NCBI GenBank assembly: GCA_014706295.1
Contig: JACSVZ010000001.1
Coordinates: 44,860,383 to 44,924,382, forward strand
Direction of reading: 5' to 3'
DNA from: Lycocorax pyrrhopterus obiensis
Lineage: Eukaryota; Chordata; Aves; Passeriformes; Paradisaeidae
DNA length: 64,000 nt
Shown: in pieces, positions 12,346-23,937 of the stretch
How the letters are laid out: each line of letters opens with the position of its first letter
How positions within the stretch are numbered: the stretch's first letter is position 1
Translations under genes and position numbers: made by a program
Notes under the pieces: generated by a model
What the model was told of the DNA's origin: nothing
The model's input: only the letters and a program-made list of their open reading frames with translations
The model's database searches: none

Positions 12346-15300
12346 GGTGTTCTTACATGTTGATATGAAATTCAGAACATCCAGAATCAAAAAAAATTAG
12401 TTCAAAGGACTCATGTGGTGTTTCTCACATTTATCCAGCACTCAGTGACTGAGTAAACATATGTGAGTAATTCTGGTGACATAACTGATTCAATCAAAAC
12501 TTGTATAATAGTGGAACTATTTTGGAGGACACTGACAAAGACCCAAACAAAATCTAGAACACAATTCTATTAAACTTTAATTCAAGGTGATTCTGGTCTT
12601 TGCTTAGTTAGGGACATATTTTCTTTGAGAACTTACTGTTAAAATAGATATACTTGTATCCTTATTTTTGTTTAGACCTTTCTAGCATAGCAATACTTGA
12701 TAATACCAAGATATGATGGCATGCACATTTAAAATGTCAAAACTAAGGTGAAATATAGATATGTCTAATCCTGAATTCTTTTAAAAGATTATATGAAATT
12801 TAAAAAGCAATAAACAGCAGGTTGCAGAACAAGGAGTATGATTTTAAGATGCCAGAACCACTTTTCTTTTTCAGTTGTGATTTCACTTAGAAATTTCTGT
12901 ACTCTATGTAACACTAATAATAACAATCACTTATCTGTGCAGATATCACAGCAATACATGCACTATAATCATCCCCTCACATGTATTTTACTGTTTAAAT
13001 TCAGCTCAATAGTTATAGAACTCAAAGCATGAAAAGAGGTACAATTTTAGTTCTGTCTTTCTGATAATGCAAGAATGTTCTCTAACATACATTTTTTAGA
13101 ACTTTTTTAATACTTAGCATTACAGTAAATTTATTTTTTTCAAAGGTAGAAATTTTTAAGCTTTGAAAGACTAATCACTGTTTAATTTGTCACCCTCACG
13201 CAGACTTTTAATCTGAGTTCTTGTGAAACTGATTTAATCTTTGTTTATGCCTTGTGTAGAGTAGCCCTACAGCTCATACAGAAGTCAAACACAGCTCCTG
13301 TGGTGAAGCTGTGTCATGTTCCTGCCAGAGGGATTGCAATGACTTGTGCCCTTGCACTTACAGAAAGAAAGCACTTAGGCAACCTAAATTGCCAAATGAA
13401 TTGCACCTTTTATTTGCCCTTAGCTGAGCACAGAATAATTTAAATGACTATCCAGATTGTTAATGTTTAAATTCCCAGAATCAACAGTACAAGAAAAACA
13501 CACGCACACACGCGCGCGCACACACCCCATCATCACCACCACCACTTCCAAAAAAGACACAAAACAGGGGGCAGTTGAACGTCATGTCTTTTATAGCTCT
13601 GAATTCCCCTTACACAACCATTCCATGATGGAGGAGTAGCAGCTTTAGGGGTTTGGTTTTATGTTTGTTTTTATGGAATGTTCTCAGGAGGTGTTAATCT
13701 CTTGATGATTTAAGGAATGTGACATTTGCCTTCTGACTCTTTATCACATAAAAATGTTGCATGCAAAACATTTATGATGTTTTATCTTCTGCTATGATGT
13801 CATTCCTTTATTTAACTCACTCTTTTCATTTTTGTCTTTGGAACTGTTTTCAAAGGCTAAATTAACTTGCTTAAACTCAGATGTTTAGTGCCATTTAAGA
13901 TGCCTTTGAACATATCGTTTGTTTTGCAGTGAATAGTTCATAGGTGCAGAAATCCTGTGGTTTATCCAGCTTAAGTAGCCAGTCTCAGGTACCCAAGATC
14001 ATCTCAAATACTGTTAAAGACATATGTTTATGAAATTTAATCTATTCACTGTAGAAATCTTAACCAGAACGAGTCAGTTAAACATTCCTTTTTTCTTTTA
14101 ATTTACTTGGTGGAAAGAAGAGGCTGTTTTGGAGTGTGATTAGTCTCATTCTACTGTAGGTAACTGAAATTAAATCAGTTGTGCCCTTTAAAAGTCACTT
14201 TCCTTCCATTGGTCATAAAGGAGCTTGAAAAACTATCATATTGATATTGTGCATTTCTTAAATTTGTAGAGGAGATTCTCACGTCAAATGTTTTATTGAA
14301 TCTGGCTTTTAAGGTTTACTTACTTCCATCATCTTCCAAAAGTACTTCCAGTACTAGTTCATGACCAGCAATATGCATCCCTGTTTGAAAATCTAGGTGG
14401 AAATTTAGCTTTAAATTGTTAAATACCTATTTAGAATAATAGCACTGTAGTTGATCCCTGATTTTCTGTGCAGAAGCAGATTCTGCAGCTTCTGGAAGCC
14501 AAACATATATGTCTTTTCGTGTTCTGTCAGCACTCTGCTACAGTAATCTAACACATACTGATGGTCAAATTAGACCATCTGACAAATCCAAAGTAGATGG
14601 ATGAATTAGAAAGCTTGTATTTTGTTAAGTGTTTCTAAGTTAGACTCATTAACAAGGTAATTAAAACTAGGTGGCAGGAATCCACAGACAATTTGTTTAA
14701 AAATTCTATTAAGAAAATTGATTTCTATAGTTAAAAGGAAATAAGTTCCTGAAAATATGTGCTTTACTAGGGCCAGGGATTTTCTTTGCTTTTTTGTGCC
14801 AATCCTCAGTTTTATCCCATCCAAGAAATCAGTTACTGAACTCATGTAAGGCCCTTTTCAGATACACAGTTTGCTTTTCCTGTATATCAGCAATATATTC
14901 AGAAGATTATTTTACCCTATTAATTTAACATCAAAGTTGCAGAATCTTTAAGACAATAAATAAGACATGAAAGTTACTGCTCACAGTATTTTGCTAAAAT
15001 TTCATGCATACTCATAGATCTCAGCCTTTAGAATCATCTTTCCCTTTTTTTTTAGCTTTAAATTCCAAATCATTTTACTTTTAGAATACTTTGTCTTCAA
15101 ATATCACTTGTTTAATAGTTTATATGAAGAAATGGCAGAGGTCCAAATATGAATCCCTCCAGCACGCTGCCAAAAACTCTCATGGTTCAGAAAGATGGAA
15201 TAAGATTTAGCCTTTTCAATCTATTTGGATTCTCTAATATGTATGCTTAAGTATTTGTAAAGGAAAATCATCCTGTTTTCTGATGTAATTAATTCTGCTG

Positions 15301-16614
15301 AAAACTTATATGATTTTGTAATATTGATTGTTGTTCTCATAAATACAAAGATTGTTCACCTTTACAACTTTCATATTCTTTCCTTCCTGTTCAGATAAAA
15401 CTAAGTGTATATTTCAAATTAAATAAAATTACTCGGCATAACTATTTGCATTTTTATAAAAAACTGATAAATAGTTTCAGTGTCTTTGATGATATATCTC
15501 AAGTGCATCCATGGATGATGTTTCAAGTATCTCTTTCATCTCTTTTTCCAAGTGAGTCAATTAATAAGTTGTTACACTATACTACATTTAAAATTTTATT
15601 TTAAGAATTTACCTAGAAATGCTGTTTGACTTTGACCAATGTCAGTTCTTTGCTGAAAGCCTCTATTATGATAATAATGTACAAATGATATTTTACTGGT
15701 TATGTGGACATTATAGTCCTTAAAAGAGTCTTTTGTACTTTGCAGGGCTATTGAATAATGGATATTTGTATAGCCATATAGCAGAGAACTTAGCTAGCTA
15801 ATTTTCCCCCATGAAAAATGCTTTCCCTTTTTTTTAACCAACATAGAAAAAACAGTAGTTTGGATCTTTATAAAAATCTCTTTTAATGTATCTCTTTTTA
15901 AAACACAGAAATTACTAACTCCATTATTCACTTCTCCAGCCTGGAACGAACACTTGGAGGGAACAAAAAATTACCTCTTGTTTGTGTAATTGGTGGAAAG
16001 TGGTTTAGAGTTGTAGCTGAGGTCATTTAGCTTCCAATCAAATAGTTAGCTACCAGATTGAATAATGCACATTTAACTCTTTTGTAAAATCTCTTTGTGG
16101 GATATTTAATGTACAGGAAAACATAAGAGTAATTATTCAGAGAGATTAAGTGCTTTTGTATGTTAAATTAACAAATTTATTTGCTTCAATATTTGAATGG
16201 TATTAAATTAAAACATTAAAAGAAAATGCTTTCCAAAGAGAATTTGGATAACTCATGCAGTAAATCAGTTGAAAATAAGCAAACCAAAAAATGGTCTAAA
16301 TGCAGAGTGTATCCTGACCACTGTGAGCTGCTTTGCTGATGAAATATAGCTGTAGTTGACAGTAAGCTGGTAGCCAGCTCTCTCTGAGTTTTGTTGTGCT
16401 GTTATGAAGTGATGAAGACTAATGAATTGAAGTGACACTTTAAAATAAGGTTAAAACCTGATGATACCCTTTTAACCCTTTGATAAGTAACTGTGTAACA
16501 TTTTGGTCCGGTTCATATTTTGGTGTTTGCAAGTGGAATTTATTTTAATGAAAATGAAGGGAAAAGGTTGCATCTTCATCAAAATAAAAATCTAGCAGTA
16601 CTGTAAATATCTGG
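12346..16614. other. Intergenic, no gene seen
   Basis: AT-rich, few recognisable repeats apart from the CA/CG tract at 13.5 kb. Low repeat content makes conserved non-coding elements possible, but that cannot be judged from one sequence. Confidence 0.55.
13498..13527 (+). repeat. (CA/CG)n alternating purine-pyrimidine tract
   Basis: Thirty bases of CACACGCACACACGCGCGCG type; such alternating runs can adopt Z-DNA. Confidence 0.85.
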
Positions 16615-17271
16615 TTGTTGTTTTAACATATTAAAGGATACGGCATTTTTTCCAATGCTAAGCAAAAGAATTCACGGTGCTGCAGATGTGGCTTCTGTGA
16701 GATGACACCAGTAGTTGTTCCCATGTCTGACAGAGACAGAGGCACTTTCAGATGACTGCAAGATGGACTCACCACTGGACAAAGCTGAGCTCATCTGTGA
16801 CATTTAGTGGCACTTCCGTGATAATATATTTAAGAAAGGGTAAAACCTGCTGTGCACAGAAGAAAGGAGTGAGGAAATATGAAAGAAACAGCCCTGCAGT
16901 CACCCAGGCCAGAGAAAAAATTGCAGGAGGTGCCCCAGGGGTAGAGCCAAGATTGTGCTGTAATCCTTGGAAATTGCCATGGTGAGACAGATTTCCACAC
17001 TGTAGTTCATGGGGACCCCATGCCAGAGCAGGTTGATGTGCCCTGAAAGAAGCTGCAGCCTATAGAGACCCCAAACAGGAGAATAATGTTATTAATTTAC
17101 AATAAAAACAATTTCCCTAAGTCAGATTGGTTTTTGCATATAATGAGGATTGGTGAATAATCTCCCTGTCATTATCTTCACCCATAAGATTTCCATTGTC
17201 TTTTCTCATATTCAATTGAGGAGGTGAGTGATAGCTTTGTTGGCACCCTGCATCCAGACAGGCTCAGTCCA
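16615..17271 (+). mobile_element. Solo LTR of the same family as the outer LTR at 2757
   Basis: It shares the family's order of landmarks: GCTGCAGATGTGGCTTCTGT near the start, ATATTTAAGAAAGGGTAAAA, the GAAACAGCCCTGCAG segment, 'ccccatgccagagcaggt' repeats, TTAATTTACAATAAAAACAA, TGAATAATCTCCCTGTCATT and the end 'ggcaccctgcatccagacaggctcagtcca'. It is shorter than the 2757 copy because part of the internal 'gagcaggt' repeat block is missing. There are no retroviral genes. Confidence 0.65.
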
Positions 17272-19679
17272 TGTAAAAGTTCTTTTTAAAGGACCCATTT
17301 AATATCTGCCTCTCACTACTGACTACCAATAAACCAAAAATTACTAACTTTAATTGGATGACTTTCTGATGATTGAAATTAGGTGAGTTAAAGAACAGCT
17401 CTAATGTATTCTCTGAAAATTTCATTGACACTACAATGGTGATCTCTTATTTGGAAATACTTCTGTCTAATAATCTAAAACTTAAAAAAAACCCCCAAAA
17501 CCACACAGAAAGTTGTGTCCATAGACAAAAAAAAAGTCTGCTGACATTTCAGAGAAGTCACTACAGACAAAGTACAAATTGCTGGTGTCATAGGCATGCT
17601 TAAAGAAGATGGTGGAAATGTGCAAATGTTCCACAGTAATACTGACAAACTGTTGCTAAGGGATGCTTGTTAGCATTGTTTGAAACTTCTGTGCAAGGCA
17701 GTTAATTTTGCTTTCTATAAGCTTTACTTAGAATACTAATTTATTTGTATTCGATGTTTTTGCTTAGAATTTTAACCATTATGTCCTCTAGAATAATAGT
17801 AAATGCTCTATAATGTTCAGAATAAAAAATCAATATGAGAAATAAAGACTTATAAAATGTTTTATGGGAAAAGTGATCAAAATGAGATACAGATCATAAT
17901 TCTATTGACTGTAGAGTTTAAAGGGATACTTTTAGATCAGTTTGAAAAATGAAAGTTTGCTCATGTAAACAATATGCCACTCTGTTTCTTTGCTATTCAG
18001 ATTTAGTGCAGTTCATAAGCCTAAAATTAAATTAAACCAAATGTAGTCTTTTTTGTCTGGGAAAGGCCATAACTCTACATTTTCTGTAGCTCTCACTTTT
18101 TGTGTGATGGAAAATAATGCAGTACTCTAGGGTTTTGGTTAATTCTTGACTTCAAACTGTTTTAACATTGTTTTTGAACTGTCAATTTAACACATTCCCC
18201 AGATTCTGTCATTGATAAAAGTTTAAGGATTGTTTCTGCAATCAGAAGTGAGGAAACAGAGATAAATCAATACAAAACTATAGTACTTCTGTACTATACA
18301 GAAGTATGTTACTTCTGGAAGTATGAGATGTTTTTTAATCACTTTTGGGGTCTTACCATATATAATAACAACAACAACAAAACAACATTATGCATTTTTT
18401 TCACTTTATGGAAGCATAACACAGGATGGAAAAATAGCTAGTTTTGTTTCACAGTGGTCATAAAATAGAAAAAATGTCTCTTGTCTGGTTCTATGTTACA
18501 TATTGCATCATCTGATTCCCAATGGGCTGCCTTGGAGCAAGTAAATGGCAAATAAATAGAGAACAGCTGAGGCAGCAACAACTCATTTATTACAAAAATG
18601 ACTGAGAGCGCCTCAAGTTGTGCAGCAGTGTGTTCCCAATATATTACAAGGGCAGTGTCTGATTCAGCAAGACACATCATAGACATATTTGTAAGCATGG
18701 GTTTGATTGTTTAACCGAGGCAAGGTCATATACTTCAGGGTTAAGACCTTCAGATGGATATATGTCTAATTGAGGTGCACTGAACTATACAGTCTTTCCT
18801 GCTTAAAGCAGACTGGTAGGTCAACAAAACAAGATCAAGAGAGAACAACATTTTAGTATTATTATAATTATGTATTTTTATAGTACATGGTTTGGCAAAA
18901 ACAGAAGGCTCCATCTAAATCTCTATTGAACTCTCTCCTGGAAAGAAGGACCTTTTACTCTGCACTGAATATGAAGGTGACAAAGGTACATGTCTGTGAG
19001 GGTGGCTTCTTTTCCGGGACAACTGAAGCCTCCAGGAGCTTTCTTCTCTCTAGTGAAATTGGACCATCCAAAAATGGATTTATGAGTAATTAATACTAGT
19101 CTAAGATGACTCTGAAATAGATTTTTTTTAAGGATTAATCATTAGAAGATTAACAGAAAATGGGATTAATACTCCCTCAAATTCCCCAAACTGCCTTTTT
19201 TGTAGGATATCATTAGTGTTGTACTTCACCTGAACTCCAGTCTAATGTTTTGCATCCATGTACATCTCTCCCTTACAGCAGCATGGAAGAAAGCACTAAA
19301 TAAATCATCAGACAGGCTGAGCAAGAATTTAAAATCAGTTCCCATAGCCCTTGGGAATCCATGGGACAGTGGAAAACATTAATTTTTAACTCTTCTACAG
19401 TATATCAACGGGAGAATTTTTACTGAATCCTTTCCTACTTCTTTTGTGTTCCAATCATACACAAGATAAAATTCATACTTTTTCTCAGCATTTCTTGTGT
19501 TTGGAATTCATTATGTTTACCTTCAAACACCTAAGGGTACCCATTTTGCCCTTGTCATTCTCTTAGCTCCTTCTGTGTGACGGGGATGAAAGATAGCCAG
19601 GTCCTCCCATGCTTCCTTACTCCCCACACACACCCTCTCCCTTGGGATTGTCTCTGATGTGATTTGTCCTAAGATAAGA

Positions 19680-19990
19680 ACATGAGGTGGAAATTTCAGG
19701 AGGAACTGTCTGGATGCTCACATCATGAATGCATCCCAGAGATAGGTGAGCTGGATGATTTCAATTGACTTTGGTACACATTGGCCTGCAAAAAGGTATA
19801 AAATGCTGCTGGAGACTGGGCCAACCAGGCAAATTGGTCTCCAGAGGTTGCAGGCAGGTTCCATCTAAGAAGATTGCCCTCTGCCCTGGCAGACGATGCT
19901 TGCAGGGTACATCTAGCCCAAAAACGGGGAACATTCACATTTGGACATGTGAATAAAAGCACTAAGATTTGGTCCCATACAGAAGTGTAA
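19680..19990 (+). mobile_element. Possible unclassified LTR fragment (TATA box plus poly(A) signal)
   Basis: A TATA-like GGTATAAAATGC at about 19794 is followed about 150 bp later by an AATAAA signal (GTGAATAAAAGCAC, about 19951), in a GC-richer island of about 300 bp. That spacing fits a U3-R-U5 LTR. No family was recognised and no terminal repeats are clear, so this is only a suggestion. Confidence 0.3.
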
Positions 19991-21699
19991 TCCTGAAGTA
20001 GCTGGGTAGGTGGTTTGCTGCTTTGTAACTGTGAATTCTATAAAGCCAAAGACTGCAAACCTGTATATTTAGGTTTATATAAGTGAAACCTGCTTATATA
20101 ATATACTGTTTTAATAGTATTTAGATATTTTATTTGCAAAAGATCTAATCATAATCATCCACATAAACAGAGCCGTATTTCTTGTGCCCGACCGAGAGTT
20201 TTATCTCCACTACTCTGCTACCCTGTAGTGGGTATGAAAAGGACATTTGGTGGAAGTTTTTTCTTTCTACACTATCTGTGAAAGAAGACTGGCCTAAGGT
20301 AAGGACCTTGGCTTTTAGATGGCTAATGTCAAGATAAAAAAGCGTGTTCCTGTGAACCCATAGGTGCTACACACTTTAATTCTGGTGATTTACTAGTGGT
20401 ATTTTCCTCTGTGATCTTAGAACATCAGTATTAGCTCATTGTGTTAAATTGCATATGAAAGTCTTAATTCCATACCTGGATGTATGACAGTTTTCTTTCC
20501 TGTGACACTATGCAACTTGGCTATATTAATGGCATCATATAGAACTCAAATTTTAAGTGTTGAAGATTTTAAAAATCCAAATGACCAATTTACAATCTAT
20601 AGCAATCCACTTGGGTCTTTACTTCAATGTCTAATATATATATTAAGAAGATAAATGGATAAATGTACCTCAAATACATAATTGTCAAAAAAAATTTTAA
20701 AAACCCCATAAATATTTTATAGACAAAATATTTTCTTTTCATATATGCAAATTTCTATTTTTATCACCTTTTATAGAAGGTTAGAAATATTTAATAAAAA
20801 TGAGTGAAGACATTAAGTGCCATTAAATCATGACCTTGTGTTGGTGTGACTAAGGTAACAAGATGCTAATAAAATGATCTAAATAAAAGGATACTGACAA
20901 TTTTAATGAGCCTTAACATCTGGAGAGAAAATATCTGCATCTTCTTTGGAGGCTGGTCTATTAATAAAGTTTATCCTGATCAAAACTGCAGATTTAAATA
21001 GAAAACACTGTGACTAAATTTTCCAAGCTGACTCAGAAAGAAATATTCCATAGGAGAATTATTAATTAATTAATTAATTAGTTTGTTTGTTTAAATCTTT
21101 CTGCTAAATTACAGTAGTTCTTTCCTAAACTTTTACTTCTGTGGCTGTTAACCAAAGTGTTAATATGTATTCATCATATAAATACAGGCAAAAGAAAGTA
21201 TCAGGTAGCTTTTCCAATCTGTCTATCAATGGTCTAATATAAACTTTATTTAAAACTTACAGAAAGTATGTCTGCAGCAATTAGGCAAAGAATTACTTCT
21301 CAAAGGCCCCTTTTCATTGAGTGAAATTAATTCTACACATAGTACCAAGGTCTTACTTAATTCCTCAAACAAGTCCCAAATTGAACAATTGTGTAAACTA
21401 GGATTGGATCTGATTAACTAAAGATTACTGAGTTATCTCATTGTTAGGTTTAAGATATGCTTTCTTTCCTCTTTGTGCTTGCATTTCTTAGTGTAAAAAA
21501 CACAAATAATGAATATAGGGGTTTAGTTTGTTTATTTGTTTTACAGAAAGAAGCCCAAGCAATATTATTAGTATTAGAATTACACCATCACCTAAATTAC
21601 GTTTAGGTTTCTAAAACCTGTGATTGTTGGTGGTGCTAATACTGTGTATTCATTTAAAGTCCCAATTAAATCAAAATTTTTTTTAAATTTTAAAATAGA

Positions 21700-21835
21700 A
21701 GTTACTGATCCTCTCTGGGTTTTTTATTGTCTTGTCTGTCCTCCATCTCCTGATTTATCCTTGAAGCTATCCAGGACAGGAATTGCTTTATACAGCTCCT
21801 AACACAATGGTGGTGTGATCTATGCTTTGAGGAGC
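21700..21835 (+). repeat. Ancient amniote interspersed repeat remnant
   Basis: 'aggacaggaattgctttatacagctcctaacacaatggtgg' resembles a motif seen widely in turtle, crocodile and bird genomes ('tgtacagcgcctagcacaatgggg'). It is heavily decayed. The motif is recalled and the family is not named. Confidence 0.4.
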
Positions 21836-22844
21836 GAGATGAAGATGCAGTTCTGTTGTGCTGACAGTTGGGAGACAGTGAGGAAAGAATTTCCTCCATT
21901 TTTGCTCATGTTTCTGAATTTATGATAATCTCTAGGTATGATTGAACTATAAAGAGACACATTGCCACTCTACATATCTTACGAATACAAGGCATCATAG
22001 GACCCCTTTTCCCAGAAGCAGAGGATGAAATGGATCTTTAAATCAATGTCCTCCTATGTACCCCTCTGTTTTATATTTTTCCCCAAGAAAGGTTGATACA
22101 GATTACTCTTTTTCTCCCAGAAATTATTCAAATGCTTTCCCAGATGTGTTATATATTATCTTCTAGAGCTATAAATTAATTATTTCTACAGCCTATTCAC
22201 TCTCATTTCAATTGCCTTTGTCTTACTTGCCTAAAATACACAAGCTAGGCATATTTCCATGTCATTATTTTTATTTCACTAGCATATTCTATAGGTGATT
22301 TCTGGATAAAATATTTGCATCTACAAACATGATTTAAAAGTATGTTCAATTTTGAGTTTGCAAGCATAGTTTACTTTTCCACATATAGCCTGTGGAAAAT
22401 CCAGTCGTAAAGACAAAATAGATTGCTGCTGAAACAGAAAACCACATTTTTCTTTCAGTCACTTTGATTTTTCTATATCACAAACTCAAATTTCTTGTTT
22501 AAAGCATCTATCCTCTAGTTTATGCTTGAAAGGTAATTATTATTACCTAATAAGGAAAATCACATGGATTTTAAAAAAAAAAAAAAAACAGGAAAACAAT
22601 AACTATTTTACTATACTAACTGATTGGCATTTGAGTATAATATACTGAACACCTTCAAATGCCTTTGCACACCTCATTTTTCTTTCTCAGAGTGGATATG
22701 TCATAGATTTTCTGTGAGTATCTGTTTTTTCTTCCATAAGAGTTTCATTTTCTTCGGAAGCTTGACTTGGTTTTCCCTGATTTGGCTTACTTCACAGTTT
22801 TTAGCTGTTTTAGCAATCTCATATGTCACCTATCTTTTATAAGG

Positions 22845-22890
22845 AAAGCCTAAAAGAATTGGGGTTTTTCAGACTGGAGAAGTCTTAGTG
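22845..22890 (+). mobile_element. Short CR1 LINE fragment
   Basis: 'gaattggggtttttcagactggagaag' matches the well-known CR1 segment encoding the end of ORF2 ('gagctggggttgttcagcctggagaag'). Only about 45 bp remain recognisable. Confidence 0.6.
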
Positions 22891-23659
22891 TTACATCTCA
22901 TCATTAACTATAGCACATAAGCCTAATGCAGATTTTACATAAGCCTATTGTAGCGAGCTAGCTCTTTTAGGATGTAAATACATTTTAGGTTCATGTTAAT
23001 GATACAAATGTAGGTAGGTCAGTTGACCTCTACATAGTGTTCCCTATTTTTGTTTTGGTTTGATACATAAGGTCTTATCAGTGAGAGATAAAAACAATTC
23101 TTTGTACTTTACCAAATGTATTCCGTCTTATTCATGGACATTGTTATTTTCTACCCAATTCAGTACTATCACTGCTATTAAATTCCAGGCTTTAGTTCTC
23201 AATTTTTTACTTTTAGCCAAATGATAGCAAAAATTAAAAAAAAAAACACCAAAAACAAAAACAAAACCAAAAACAACTCTATCTTTATCTCAGGCATTAG
23301 ATGTTTACCCATTTCTTCATCTTCCTATGGGAAAATAAAATCATGATTACAAGAATATTACACAAAATTAATTTAGAAACAATAAAGACTTAAAACATTG
23401 GGAGAAGGAAAATAAAGAGCTTGCTTGTCAGCATGCTGATTTAAGATTTGAATAAACTCAAACAGGATGTTAGGAAATGAAGATCAGTTAAGTATATTAT
23501 AGCGTTAAAAAATAAGACCTGTAATGTGTGCTTGAAACACATAGCAGTGACAGGACTTCATGAAACAGAAAAGATTTCTTTGAATTTAAGTTGTATTTAA
23601 TTAAATTTTGGAAATTAAGAGAAGAATTTAAAAAGAAAAAAAAAACCAAGATGAATTAT
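22891..23659. other. Spacer between CR1 fragments, no gene seen
   Basis: AT-rich with an A/CAAA-rich run at 23.24-23.28 kb; nothing else recognised. Confidence 0.5.
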
Positions 23660-23937
23660 TTTAAGAGCTATGTGGCATTAGAGCTGCTTCTTGACATTAG
23701 ACTCTGGACATTAGGAAGAATTTCATGAAATGTTGGCACAGGCTTCCTGGAAAGGTGGTTGATGCCCCAAGCCTGCCAGTGTTTAAAAGGCGTTTGGACA
23801 ATGTCCTTAATTACATGATTTAAACTGATCAGCTTTGAATTGGTCAGGCGGTTGGACTTGAGAGTCAGTTTTGGTTCTTTTCAACCAAAGTTTTTCTGTT
23901 CTATTCTATTCTATTCTATTCTATTCTATTCTATTCC
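23660..23937 (+). mobile_element. CR1 LINE 3' end with (TTCTA)n tail
   Basis: Recognisable CR1 3' landmarks occur in order: 'ctggacattaggaagaatttc', 'gttggcacaggcttcctggaaaggtggttgatgcccc', 'gtgtttaaaaggcgtttgga', 'ggcggttggacttgagagtc' and 'ttttcaacca'. The element ends in the CR1-type tail microsatellite. It is non-coding. It could belong to the same insertion as the fragment at 22.85 kb, but the 770 bp between show no CR1 similarity. Confidence 0.8.
23899..23936 (+). repeat. (TTCTA)n microsatellite, CR1 tail
   Basis: Seven to eight pentanucleotide units at the 3' end of the CR1 copy. Confidence 0.9.

Larger units (their letters stand above)
17272..22844. other. Intergenic, mostly unique AT-rich DNA
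   Basis: Apart from the possible LTR at 19.7 kb and the old repeat at 21.7 kb there are an (AAC)n run at 18.36 kb, a perfect 10-bp hairpin at 18284-18306 and an (ATTA)n/(GTTT)n run at 21060-21096. No coding signal. Confidence 0.55.

Noticed and set aside
21060..21096. Tandem ATTA sites as a homeodomain cluster
   Set aside because: They form a perfect (ATTA)n/(GTTT)n simple repeat, which explains the motif density.
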